A stretch of 64,000 nt of DNA, from positions 2,480,001 through 2,544,000 of the forward strand of contig NZ_CP151633.1 of NCBI RefSeq assembly GCF_038397715.1. The letters are read 5' to 3'. The notes beneath the pieces are model-generated. The model had not been told where the DNA came from, made no database searches, and worked only from the letters and a program-made list of their open reading frames with translations. The translations under genes were made by a program, and so were the position numbers. The DNA is from Microbacterium sp. LWO14-1.2 (GTDB lineage: Bacteria; Actinomycetota; Actinomycetes; Actinomycetales; Microbacteriaceae). Position 1 is the first letter of the stretch. Each line of letters opens with the position of its first letter. Positions 50,423 to 58,576 of the stretch are shown piece by piece.

Positions 50423-51311
50423 TCAGTCTGCGAGACCGAGTAGTCGCGCCGCGTTGTCCTTGAGGATCCCCGGCATCACCGCGGGCTTGAGCGAGGTCTT
50501 CTCGGCGTCCCTCATCCAGCGTTCGGGGGTGAGGAGCGGGAAGTCCGATCCGAACAGGATGCGGGAACGGAGAAGCGAGTTGGCATGACTCACGAGGTTC
50601 TCGGGGAAGTACTTGGGGCTCCAACCGGACAGGTCGATCCAGGTGTTGGGCTTGTGGGTCGCTACAGACAGCGCCTCGTCCTGCCAGGGCACGGACGGGT
50701 GGGCCATGATGATCTGTAGGTCGGGGGAAGTCCGCAGCCACCGGGTCGAGCAGCATCGGGTTCGAGAGCCCCAGGCGCAGACCGCGCCCTCCTCGGAGTC
50801 CGGCGCCGATGCCGGTTTGTCCCGTGTGGAAGAGGGCGATCACTCCGGCACCCTCAAGGAGCCTGTAAAGCGCGTGATGCGTTTCGTCGCTCGGATCGAA
50901 TCCCTGCAGAGTGGGGTGGAACTTGAAGCCGCGCACACCGTAGTCGTCGATCAAACGGCGTGCGCGATCCACAGCCGCGGCGCCGAGGCGTGGATCGACC
51001 GATCCGAAAGGGATGAGGACGTCGTTGTTGTGCGCTGCGCCCTCGGCGATTTCCTCGCTGAAGATGCCTGTGTGTCCCAACTGCGTCGTCGCGCCGACCG
51101 TGAACACGACCGCTGCCATTCGGCGCTCCCGATAATACTTCGCAACCGAGTCGAGGTCCGGGCGCGGGCCGTCAATAGAGAAGTACTCCGATGCGGCACT
51201 CGAGAGGTCATCAGGCAGCGAGGTGCGTCCGTGTCTGTCGACCTCGATGTGCACATGCACGTCGATCGCGGAGATCGTCTCGAGGTCGATGGCTGGCTCG
51301 TAACGAATCAT
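50423..51311 (-). pseudogene. frameshifted amidohydrolase_2 paralogue
   Basis: Second copy of the amidohydrolase at 19093. The N-terminal 190 residues are open (IDVHVHIEVDRHGRTSLP; GFKFHPTLQGFDP; LFHTGQTGIGAGLRGG; PVAADF), then the frame breaks at about 50726, where this copy has GTCGGGGGAAGTCC and the island copy GTCGGGAAAGTCC. The rest, MAHPSVPWQDEAL to ILKDNAARLLGLAD, continues in another frame. Without the shift the protein would be 295 residues with all metal ligands. A homopolymer sequencing error is possible. Positions 50513-50771 are otherwise identical to 19183-19440. Confidence 0.82.
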
Positions 51312-51334
51312 GATCGTCTGGCGGCGGGTCGCGC

Positions 51335-52768
51335 TCAGTCGAGCGCGGTCATGACGTGCTTGATGCGGGTGTAGTCGTCGAAGCCGTATTGCGAGAGGTC
51401 CTTGCCGTAGCCCGAGTGCTTGAAGCCGCCGTGCGGCATGTCGGACACGAACGGGATGTGGGTGTTGATCCACACGCACCCGAAGTCGAGGTCGCGGGAG
51501 AAGCGCATCGCCCTGGTGTGGTCACGCGTCCACACCGACGAGGCCAGAGCGTAGGGGACGTCGTTCGCCATCGCCAGCGCCTCCTCGTCGGTGTCGAAGG
51601 CCTGCACGGTGAGCACCGGTCCGAAGATCTCGCTCTGCACGGCCTCGTCGTCCTGGTGCAGACCCGAGACGATGGTGGCCTCGAAGAAGTAGCCCGCGTC
51701 TCCCTGGTGACGCCCGCCGGTCTCGATCGTGGCGTGAGGCGGCAGCCGGTCGACGAAGCCCTGCACCTGGGCGAGCTGGGCCGCGCTGCTGAGGGGCCCG
51801 TACAGGACTCCCTCCTCATGCGGTGCACCGGTGCGGGCATCCGTTTTCGTCTTCTCGACCAGCGCCGCGACGAACTCGTCGTGCACAGAGGAGTGCACGA
51901 GCACGCGGGTGGCGGCTGTGCAGTCCTGCCCGGCGTTGAAGAACGCGCCGGTGACGATGCCCGAGGCCGCCCTGTCGAGGTCGGCGTCGGGGAAGACGAT
52001 CGCCGGCGCTTTGCCGCCGAGTTCGAGGTGCACGCGCTTCACGTCGGCGGCGGCCGAGCGGGCCACTGCCATGCCCGCCCGCACCGACCCGGTGATCGCG
52101 ACCATCTGCGGCGTCGGATGCTCGACGAGCGCCACCCCGGTGTCGCGGTCGCCGAGCACGACGTTCAGAGTGCCGACGGGCGTGTGCACGGCCACGATCT
52201 CGGCGAGCAACAGCGTGGTCAGCGGGGTCGATTCGGCGGGCTTCAGCACCACGGTGTTGCCGGCGGCGAGCGCTGGCGCGATCTTCCACACCGCCATGTT
52301 GAGCGGGTAGTTCCACGGCGTGACCTGGCCGATGACGCCGATGGGCTCGCGGCGCACGAACGAGGTGTGGCCGGCGAGGTACTCGGCGGCGGCGCGGCCC
52401 TCGAGGCTGCGGGCGGCGCCGGCGAAGAACCGCAGCTGGTCGATGGACTGCAGGATCTCGTCGGCGACGAGGCTGGCCCGCGGCTTGCCGGTGTCCTTCG
52501 ACTCCAGGTCGGCGAACTCCTCGGCGCGGGCCTGCATCTCGTCGGCGATGCGGAACAGGGCCAGCTGCCGGTCGGCCGGGGTCGTGTCGCGCCAGACGGG
52601 AAACGCGGCGGCGGCCGCGGCGTACGCGGCGTCGACGTCGGAGGCGTCCGACACGGGCAGCTCGCCGTACGTCTCCTCCGTCGCCGGGTCGATCAGCGGC
52701 ATCCGCCCTGCGCCGTTCACGGGAACGCGTCGACCGCCGATGAAGTTCTGCAGGGATTCTGTGGCCAT
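51335..52768 (-). CDS. aldehyde dehydrogenase (gamma-aminobutyraldehyde/betaine-aldehyde type)
   Basis: NAD(P)-dependent aldehyde dehydrogenase of 477 residues. Motifs: GQVTPWNYPLNMAVWKIAPALAAGNTVVLKP near residue 145, the catalytic Glu in LELGGKAPAIVF and Cys in FFNAGQDCTAATRVLVH, EIFGPVLTVQAF near 385, and the C-terminal PHGGFKHSGYGKDLSQYGFDDYTRIKHVM. FNAGQDCTA and PHGGFKxSGYGKD are common in PatD/PuuC-type enzymes for omega-amino aldehydes. ATG at 52768 chosen; 52786 is in frame upstream. Divergent from the Lrp gene; likely works with the FAD oxidoreductase at 53366. Confidence 0.9.
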   Translation of the reverse strand: MATESLQNFIGGRRVPVNGAGRMPLIDPATEETYGELPVSDASDVDAAYAAAAAAFPVWRDTTPADRQLALFRIADEMQARAEEFADLESKDTGKPRASLVADEILQSIDQLRFFAGAARSLEGRAAAEYLAGHTSFVRREPIGVIGQVTPWNYPLNMAVWKIAPALAAGNTVVLKPAESTPLTTLLLAEIVAVHTPVGTLNVVLGDRDTGVALVEHPTPQMVAITGSVRAGMAVARSAAADVKRVHLELGGKAPAIVFPDADLDRAASGIVTGAFFNAGQDCTAATRVLVHSSVHDEFVAALVEKTKTDARTGAPHEEGVLYGPLSSAAQLAQVQGFVDRLPPHATIETGGRHQGDAGYFFEATIVSGLHQDDEAVQSEIFGPVLTVQAFDTDEEALAMANDVPYALASSVWTRDHTRAMRFSRDLDFGCVWINTHIPFVSDMPHGGFKHSGYGKDLSQYGFDDYTRIKHVMTALD

Positions 52769-52868
52769 GACGGTCATAGTAGCCACAATATTGCGAATAC
52801 GGAAGTTCTACAGGGGCTACGCAATGGAATCAGTTGCGAATGTTGGATGATGCTGTCAATATCATCAC

Positions 52869-53336
52869 ATGAGTGCCGCAACGAAACAGCCAGTCCTTGA
52901 TGACATCTCGAAGCGGATCGTCGAGCTGCTGCAGGAGGACGGCCGGCGCCCCTACGCCGAGATCGGCCGCGAGGTCGGGCTCAGCGAGGCCGCGGCCCGG
53001 CAGCGCGTGCAGCGGATGACGGAGGCGGGCATCATCCAGATCGTCGCCGTCACCGACCCGATGCAGCTCGGCTTCAAGCGCATGTCGATGATCGGCATCC
53101 GCGTCACCGGCGACCCCCGTGCGGTCGCAGAGCAGCTGACGGAGATCACCGAACTCGCCTACGTGGTCGTGACCCTCGGCACCTACGACATCCTCGTCGA
53201 AGCGGTGTGCGAGAGCGACGCCCATCTGCTCGACCTCATCGCCACCCGCATCCGCACCATCCCCGGCGTCATCCACACCGAGAGCCTGCTCTACGCCGGC
53301 CTCTACAAAGACCTCTACAACTGGGGTACGCGCTGA
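52869..53336 (+). CDS. Lrp/AsnC-family transcriptional regulator
   Basis: 155-residue feast/famine regulator. N-terminal HTH DDISKRIVELLQEDGRRPYAEIGREVGLSEAAARQRVQRMTEAGIIQIVAV (about 10-60) and a C-terminal RAM ligand domain (VVTLGTYDILVEAVCESDAHLLDLIATRIRTIPGVIHTESLLYAGLYKDLYNWG). Divergent from the aldehyde dehydrogenase (101-base gap, AT-rich TGTTGGATGATGCTGTCAAT) and 29 bases upstream of the FAD oxidoreductase; probably an amine- or amino-acid-responsive local regulator. Confidence 0.92.
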   Translation: MSAATKQPVLDDISKRIVELLQEDGRRPYAEIGREVGLSEAAARQRVQRMTEAGIIQIVAVTDPMQLGFKRMSMIGIRVTGDPRAVAEQLTEITELAYVVVTLGTYDILVEAVCESDAHLLDLIATRIRTIPGVIHTESLLYAGLYKDLYNWGTR

Positions 53337-53365
53337 CCGCGCGGCCCGGAAACAAGGAGAGATTC

Positions 53366-54772
53366 ATGGGAACCACCGTCTTCGAACGCCAGCGCCCCTC
53401 GGATGCCGTCATCGACGCGTCTCTGCAGGGGACGGCGCTGAGCGTCTTCTGGCTCGACGACGTCGAGCGGCCGACGCATCCGGCGCTCACCGGCCCGGTG
53501 TCCGCCGATCTCGTGATCGTCGGCGGCGGGTACGCAGGACTGTGGACCGCGGTGCGTGCGAAGGAGCGCGACCCGCAGCGCCGGGTCGTGCTGCTCGAGG
53601 CGTCGCGCATCGCGTGGGCGGCCTCCGGCCGCAACGGCGGCTTCTGCGAGGCGAGCCTCACGCACGGCCACGAGAACGGACTGACCCGCTGGCCGCAGGA
53701 GATTGACCGACTCGAGGAGCTCGGACTCGAGAACCTCGACGGCATCGCCCGGACCGTGGAGCGATACGGGATGGATGCCGACTTCGAACGCACCGGCGCG
53801 ATCACGCTCGCCGTCGAACCTCATCAGGTCGACTGGCTCCGCGAGGAGGACGGCTTCCTCGACCGCGAGGCCGTGCAGGCCGAAGTGCATTCGCCGACCT
53901 TCCTCGCCGGCGCGTGGGACCGCGATGCCACGGCGCTCGTGCATCCCGCGAAGCTCGGCCTCGAGCTCGCGCGGGTCGCCGCCGACCTGGGCGTCGAGAT
54001 CTTCGAGCACTCGCTCGTGCGAGGCATCGAGGGCGACGGCACGGGACCGATGACCGTCGTCACCCGCGACGGCGGACGCGTGATCGCCGACGACGTCGCG
54101 CTCGCCACGAACGTCTTCCCGTCGCTCCTCAGGCGCAATCGGCTCATGACCGTCCCCGTGTACGACTACGTGCTGATGAGCGAACCGCTGAGCGACGAAC
54201 AGCTCACGTCGATCGGCTGGTCGAACCGCCAGGGCCTCGCAGACAGCGCCAACCAGTTCCACTACTACCGCCTCACCGCCGACAACCGGATCCTCTTCGG
54301 CGGCTACGACGCCGTGTACCACTTCGGCGGCAAGGTGCGCCCCGAGTACGAGGACCGGATGGAGAGCCACCGCAGACTCGCCTCGCACTTCTTCACGACG
54401 TTCCCGCAGCTCGAAGGGCTGCGCTTCACGCACCGCTGGGCGGGCGCCATCGACTCGTCGAGCCGGTTCTGCGCTTTCTTCGGCACCGCCCGCCGGGGAC
54501 GGGTCGCCTACGCGACCGGCTTCACGGGGCTCGGCGTCGGCGCCGCCCGGTTCGCCGCCGACGTCATGCTCGACGAACTCTCGGGAGAGCAGACCGAACG
54601 CACGGAGCTGGCGATGGTGCGCGAGAAGCCCATCCCGTTCCCTCCGGAGCCCGCCGCCGCGATCGGCATCAACCTCGTGCGCGCCGCGATGGACCGCGCC
54701 GATCACAACGAGGGAAAGCGCAACCTCTTCCTCCGGACGCTCGACGCCGTCGGCATGGGATTCGACTCGTGA
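53366..54772 (+). CDS. FAD-dependent oxidoreductase (DAO family, PuuB/gamma-glutamylputrescine oxidase-like)
   Basis: 468-residue flavoprotein of the D-amino-acid oxidase family. Dinucleotide motif SADLVIVGGGYAGLWTAVRAKERDP near residue 47, then VLLEASRIAWAASGRNGGFCEASLTHGHENG, the SGRNGGF segment common to PuuB-type amine oxidases, and GFTGLGVGAARFAADVMLDEL near the C-terminus. Substrate likely an amine or amino acid whose aldehyde product is handled by the dehydrogenase at 51335. ATG at 53366 follows AAGGAGAG. Coupled to the cupin gene by a GTGA overlap. Confidence 0.88.
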   Translation: MGTTVFERQRPSDAVIDASLQGTALSVFWLDDVERPTHPALTGPVSADLVIVGGGYAGLWTAVRAKERDPQRRVVLLEASRIAWAASGRNGGFCEASLTHGHENGLTRWPQEIDRLEELGLENLDGIARTVERYGMDADFERTGAITLAVEPHQVDWLREEDGFLDREAVQAEVHSPTFLAGAWDRDATALVHPAKLGLELARVAADLGVEIFEHSLVRGIEGDGTGPMTVVTRDGGRVIADDVALATNVFPSLLRRNRLMTVPVYDYVLMSEPLSDEQLTSIGWSNRQGLADSANQFHYYRLTADNRILFGGYDAVYHFGGKVRPEYEDRMESHRRLASHFFTTFPQLEGLRFTHRWAGAIDSSSRFCAFFGTARRGRVAYATGFTGLGVGAARFAADVMLDELSGEQTERTELAMVREKPIPFPPEPAAAIGINLVRAAMDRADHNEGKRNLFLRTLDAVGMGFDS

Positions 54773-55116
54773 GCCTGCTCGCCGCCGGGGCGGGAGTGGA
54801 TGCCGCGGCACTACCGCTCGTGCACGAGCCGCTGCCTGTCGACGAGGTAGTGCTCGGTCAGCCGACGACCGCCACGCGTGCGCTGGCTGCCCTCGGTGAG
54901 ATCGAGGTCGGCATCTGGGAGATGACGCCCGGCACGGCATCGGACATCGAGGTCGACGAAGTTTTCGTCGTGCTGGCCGGTCATGCGCGCATCGACTTCG
55001 TCGAGCCTCCGCTCACCGCGATCGAAGTCGGTCCTGGATCGATCGTGTATCTGACCGAAGGGCAACGCACCGTGTGGACGGTCACCGAGACCCTGCGCAA
55101 GGTGTACATCTGCTGA
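54769..55116 (+). CDS. cupin-domain protein
   Basis: 115-residue single-domain protein with a cupin core: GEIEVGIWEMTPGTASDIEVDEVFVVLAGHARIDF (motif 1, with Glu and reduced His content) and IEVGPGSIVYLTEGQRTVWTVTETLRKVYI (motif 2). DUF861/cupin_3-type proteins with the T-V-W-x-V-x-E-T-L-R-K ending commonly accompany DAO-family oxidases. GTG at 54769 overlaps the oxidase stop. Role may be small-molecule binding or an isomerisation. Confidence 0.82.
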   Translation: MSLLAAGAGVDAAALPLVHEPLPVDEVVLGQPTTATRALAALGEIEVGIWEMTPGTASDIEVDEVFVVLAGHARIDFVEPPLTAIEVGPGSIVYLTEGQRTVWTVTETLRKVYIC

Positions 55117-55153
55117 GAGCATCATGCGGCTCGCATCTGCAGGATGATCTCCT

Positions 55154-55537
55154 TCATCGCGCGAAGGAGGCTAGCACGTCAGAATGTTCCGAGCTTCGAA
55201 GGTAGCGGATCACGGCATCGCGGCTCTTCTCCAAGCACGAGATGCGGTTCTCGACCACACGCAACTCCCGGGCCAGGTCCTCGGCTGACGCACGGCTGCA
55301 CGAAACCGCCTGCTGTCGTTCGAGCGGTGCCTCGATATCCAGGACGATCTTGATCATGCGTGTCGAAAGACCGGCTTCAACCAGAGCCCGGACGTGGCGG
55401 GCATGCTCGACCTGCTCCTCCGAGTAGTCGCGATATCCATTCCCTGAGCGCGAGGCCGCGATGAGGCCTTGCTGCTCGTAGTACCGGAGCATCCTTGCAG
55501 GTGCCCCGACCTTGGCCGCGGCTTCGCTGATCTTCAT
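55154..55537 (-). CDS. MerR-family transcriptional regulator
   Basis: 127-residue MerR protein. Winged helix at about residues 1-45: MKISEAAAKVGAPARMLRYYEQQGLIAASRSGNGYRDYSEEQV, the family signature; then a coiled-coil and a short tail. A single Cys in AVSCSRAS, so it does not look like a multi-cysteine metal or SoxR-type sensor. The start at 55537 follows GAGGAGAGTGAGC. Divergent from the NmrA-like gene across a perfect MerR operator. Confidence 0.93.
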   Translation of the reverse strand: MKISEAAAKVGAPARMLRYYEQQGLIAASRSGNGYRDYSEEQVEHARHVRALVEAGLSTRMIKIVLDIEAPLERQQAVSCSRASAEDLARELRVVENRISCLEKSRDAVIRYLRSSEHSDVLASFAR

Positions 55538-55566
55538 GCTCACTCTCCTCTACCGATCCCGATTTG

Positions 55567-55588
55567 ACCTTGACACTAGTGTCAAAGT
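55567..55588. promoter_or_regulatory. MerR operator in the divergent promoter
   Basis: ACCTTGACA-CTAG-TGTCAAAGT: nine-base arms with one mismatch. TTGACA within it can serve as -35 of the NmrA-like gene. Identical layout to 39278-39299. Confidence 0.8.
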
Positions 55589-55644
55589 TTACGCTCTGTG
55601 GATGCAGGCGCCTCGACACACGAGACGCAAGGAAAGGAGCATTG

Positions 55645-56586
55645 ATGTCAGGACATGAGTGGGACGGCCAGTCCAGGAAAATTCTCGTAATCGGAGCAGG
55701 AGAGCTAGGCATGCCCGTGCTGCGGAACGTCATGCGCCGCGCCATGGGTGTCCCAGGCTCCTCGGTGGACGTTCTGCTCCGCTCCGCCACCATCGATTCC
55801 GGGGCACCGGCGAAGCAGCGCGATCTCGCCGAGATTCGCGATCTGGGGATAGGCATTGTTCCCGGCGACCTCGTGCAGAACACGATCGACGAGCTTGTGA
55901 GCATCTTCACCCGGTACGACACCGTCATCGGATGCACGGGGATCACCGCGGGCCTTGACGCTCCCATGAAGGTCGCCCGCGCGGCACTGGCGGCGAAAGT
56001 ACCCCGGTACTTCCCTTGGCAGTTCGGCGTGGACTTCGATGTCATCGGTCGCGGCAGCCCACAGGATATCTTCGACTCGCAGCTCGATGTCCGAGACCTC
56101 CTGCGGTCGCAGGAAGAGACCGAGTGGGTGATCATTTCGACCGGCATGTTCATGAACTACCTCTTTGAGCCCGGCTCGGGGATGGTTGATCTACCCAGTC
56201 GTACCGTCAACGCGCTCGGGTCAGCAGAGACCGCCGTCACCGTGACGACGCCGGAGGATATCGGTGCGCTCACCGCAGAGATCCTCTTCGCTGAACCTCG
56301 AATTCAGAATGAGATCGTCTACGTCGCCGGCGACACCGTAACCTACGGAGAGGTCGCCGAGACGCTCGGGGACGCGCTCGGACATCCGTTCGCGCTGAGG
56401 GTGTGGTCGGAATCTCAGCTCATGGAGGAACTCGCCGACGACCCTCATGATATGACGCGGAAGTATCGTGCCGCCTTCGCGCAGGGGCGCGGTGTTGCCT
56501 GGGATAAGGCAACTACCTACAATGCCCGTCAGGAAATCAGGACGACAACGCTCCGCGAGTGGGTGAGGGCCAACCTCGTCCCCTGA
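55645..56586 (+). CDS. NmrA-family NAD(P)-binding oxidoreductase (aromatic alcohol/isoflavone reductase-like)
   Basis: 313-residue Rossmann protein. SRKILVIGAGELGMPVLRNVMRRAM near residue 11 carries GxGxxG, and VIGCTGITAGLDAPMKVARAALAAKVPRYFPWQFGVDFDVIGRG near 95-140 is typical of the NmrA/isoflavone-reductase group. EWVIISTGMFMNYLFEP and VTTPEDIGALTAEILF follow. The substrate is not known; MerR-controlled NmrA-like reductases often respond to quinones or electrophiles. ATG at 55645 follows GGAAAGGAGC. A truncated relative is the first part of the chimeric ORF at 39355. Confidence 0.85.
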   Translation: MSGHEWDGQSRKILVIGAGELGMPVLRNVMRRAMGVPGSSVDVLLRSATIDSGAPAKQRDLAEIRDLGIGIVPGDLVQNTIDELVSIFTRYDTVIGCTGITAGLDAPMKVARAALAAKVPRYFPWQFGVDFDVIGRGSPQDIFDSQLDVRDLLRSQEETEWVIISTGMFMNYLFEPGSGMVDLPSRTVNALGSAETAVTVTTPEDIGALTAEILFAEPRIQNEIVYVAGDTVTYGEVAETLGDALGHPFALRVWSESQLMEELADDPHDMTRKYRAAFAQGRGVAWDKATTYNARQEIRTTTLREWVRANLVP

Positions 56587-56615
56587 CCGGCGGCATACGC
56601 ATCACGCTGGCGGAG

Positions 56616-57785
56616 CTAGGGGTCTTCATCGAAACGCACGGTCCCGATCAGCACCAAAGTGCCGACCAACAGCAAGCCCGTCACTCCCAGCACGGCGCCG
56701 GCGCTCGCGATGCTGCCGAGAGATCCGACTGCGGACGGGAGCACGACCTGGCTCAACCGGTTCCCGGCGAGGCGCACCGCAAGGGCTGTTCCCCGACGCC
56801 CGGGTGGGACCTGCTCCGTCACCCAGGACATGGTCAGCGGCTGTCCGACCCCGAGGCCGAGGCCGAGGGTGACCATCGTGGCGAAGATCGCCCACTCGGG
56901 CACGGGGGTGGCGAGGATCAGGAACGAGATGGCGGCCATGGCGATGCTTACCCCCATCAGCCGGGCTCGCCCGATGCGCGCGGCCGCACGACCGAGGAAC
57001 AGTCTGGACGCCATCGACGCGACCGCCCGGATGGTGAGCAACGCGCCGACGGATGCGGCGGTCATCTCCCGTTCGACGCCCAGCGCCGGGATGTAGACCA
57101 GGGTGAGGTCCACGGCTGCGACGATGAGCGCGCTCGTGCCAATAGCACGGGCGACGCCTGGGGTTCGGAGGATCGACCACGTGTTGCCGTCGGTGGCACG
57201 GTTCAAGGGCTTCTCGGACTTCGCGTTACGCATCAGCGCACCGAAGACGACGAGCGCACCCGCGATGCACACTCCCGCGCTGAACAGGGCGTTCGTCGAA
57301 GGCGTAAGCCCGTGGCCCCCGACAAGCGGGATCAGCAACGGTCCGGCGGCCTGACCAAGCGAAGCCATGAACGTGTAGTAGCCGAACATCGAGTCCAGTC
57401 GCCCACCTCGCGAGGTGTGGGCAACCGCGCTCTGCTGGCCGACGATACACGCCAGGTGGCCGGCGCCGAGGACCGCTGTCGCGACTATCAGGCCAACGAG
57501 GTCGCCGCCCCAGAAGAGGAATGTCACTGCCGCACCAAGTGTGATGACGGATCCCATGAGGATCATCGGCCGAGAGCCGATGCGGTCAGCGAGAAGGCCC
57601 GCGGGTACGGCCAAGAGGAGAGGGAGCACGGCGAACGCTGCCCCGATCGCGCCGAGCGCCGCTGGCGGCGCCCCCAGCTCCAGCGCTCGATACGACGCGG
57701 TAGGACGGATGAGGAAGATGGCGGCCTGGATCAGCGCCGAATGCAGCAGAAGCGACGCGAGCGACAGACGCCCGAACGGCTTCAT
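56616..57785 (-). CDS. MFS transporter
   Basis: Major facilitator of 389 residues with about twelve hydrophobic segments. GLLADRIGSRPMILMG near residue 50 is the loop 2-3 MFS motif, and ASMASRLFLGRAAARIGRARLMG near residue 260 its counterpart in the second half. GVGQPLTMSWVTEQVPPGRRGTALAVRLAGNRLSQVV near 325 is family-typical. The ATG at 57785 overlaps the GntR stop, so it is cotranscribed with the regulator. It may export or import an acid related to the neighbouring TctCBA system; specificity is not determinable. Confidence 0.9.
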   Translation of the reverse strand: MKPFGRLSLASLLLHSALIQAAIFLIRPTASYRALELGAPPAALGAIGAAFAVLPLLLAVPAGLLADRIGSRPMILMGSVITLGAAVTFLFWGGDLVGLIVATAVLGAGHLACIVGQQSAVAHTSRGGRLDSMFGYYTFMASLGQAAGPLLIPLVGGHGLTPSTNALFSAGVCIAGALVVFGALMRNAKSEKPLNRATDGNTWSILRTPGVARAIGTSALIVAAVDLTLVYIPALGVEREMTAASVGALLTIRAVASMASRLFLGRAAARIGRARLMGVSIAMAAISFLILATPVPEWAIFATMVTLGLGLGVGQPLTMSWVTEQVPPGRRGTALAVRLAGNRLSQVVLPSAVGSLGSIASAGAVLGVTGLLLVGTLVLIGTVRFDEDP

Positions 57786-58441
57786 CAATCCAGATTCGCG
57801 CCGATAGCGCGCAGCGCCTCGTCCCGCGCGTCAATCACGTGCTGGAAGGCCATTCGGCGGGCGCCTTCGACATCGCCGTCAGCTACAAGCCGTACCAGTG
57901 CACGATGCTGTTCAAGAGCGGACTGCCGTCGGGCTGCGCTGTGGTTGGTGAACCGGCGATAACGCTCCATCTGGCTGGAGACCTGGGCGTGAAGGCGCAC
58001 CGCCCAGTCATTGCCGGCGATGTCGGCAAGGGCACTGTGCAGCGCCTGGCCGTATCGCATGGCGTCGTCCGGAAAATCGACCATCGCGGCGTTACGGGCA
58101 ACGATCCCTTCCAACTCTTCGATATCGGCAGCCGTCGCACGGGACGCTGCTTCGCCAGCCATCAACAACTCGAGGGATGCGCGAACGTCATACAGCTCTG
58201 AGATCTCGGTCTGGTTCAGCTGCGGCACCACGAGCCCGCCAGTGGGGAGGCGTTCGAGCAGGCTCTCCGACACGAGTTGCCTCACGGCCTCACGCAGCGG
58301 CGTGCGACTCACCCCCAAAGACGTCGCCAGGCTCTCCTCCGAGAGTCGGGAGCCGGGCTGCAATTCGAGTGTGAGCACCTTGCGACGAAGCTCCGAGTAC
58401 GCCAGATGACTACCCGAGCCCCGCATCGTTGCGTTCGCCAT
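57785..58441 (-). CDS. GntR-family transcriptional regulator (FCD domain)
   Basis: 218-residue GntR/FadR-type regulator. Winged helix SGSHLAYSELRRKVLTLELQPGSRLSEESLATSLGVSRTPLREAVRQLVSESLLERLPTGGLVVPQ (about 8-75) and an FCD ligand domain containing DVRASLELLMAGEAASRAT and HSALADIAGNDWAVRLHAQV with conserved metal-type His. ATG at 58441 is chosen because GGAGGTGGAC precedes it; a longer frame to 58552 includes the operator region. Divergent from tctC, likely repressor of the tctCBA operon and of the gene at 62860. Confidence 0.9.
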   Translation of the reverse strand: MANATMRGSGSHLAYSELRRKVLTLELQPGSRLSEESLATSLGVSRTPLREAVRQLVSESLLERLPTGGLVVPQLNQTEISELYDVRASLELLMAGEAASRATAADIEELEGIVARNAAMVDFPDDAMRYGQALHSALADIAGNDWAVRLHAQVSSQMERYRRFTNHSAARRQSALEQHRALVRLVADGDVEGARRMAFQHVIDARDEALRAIGANLD

Positions 58442-58459
58442 GTCCACCTCCGCCGTCAG

Positions 58460-58500
58460 CATACTTGTACCAGTTGCATAGTTGTATACAGATGTACGAA
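58460..58500. promoter_or_regulatory. candidate GntR operator upstream of tctC
   Basis: TTGTATACA (58482-58490) with flanking TTGTACC (58464) and TGTACG (58493) in the divergent GntR/tctC region. GTATAC/GTACA words are shared with the palindrome at 63966-63987 upstream of the dehydrogenase gene. TNGTATACA-like sites are typical for FCD-type GntR proteins. Confidence 0.5.
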
Positions 58501-58576
58501 GTGCTACGTTTCCGACAACGCAGATCGCGTCGGCGCCGCAAAGTAGCGGCACGCACTGCGCACACAGCGGAGATCA

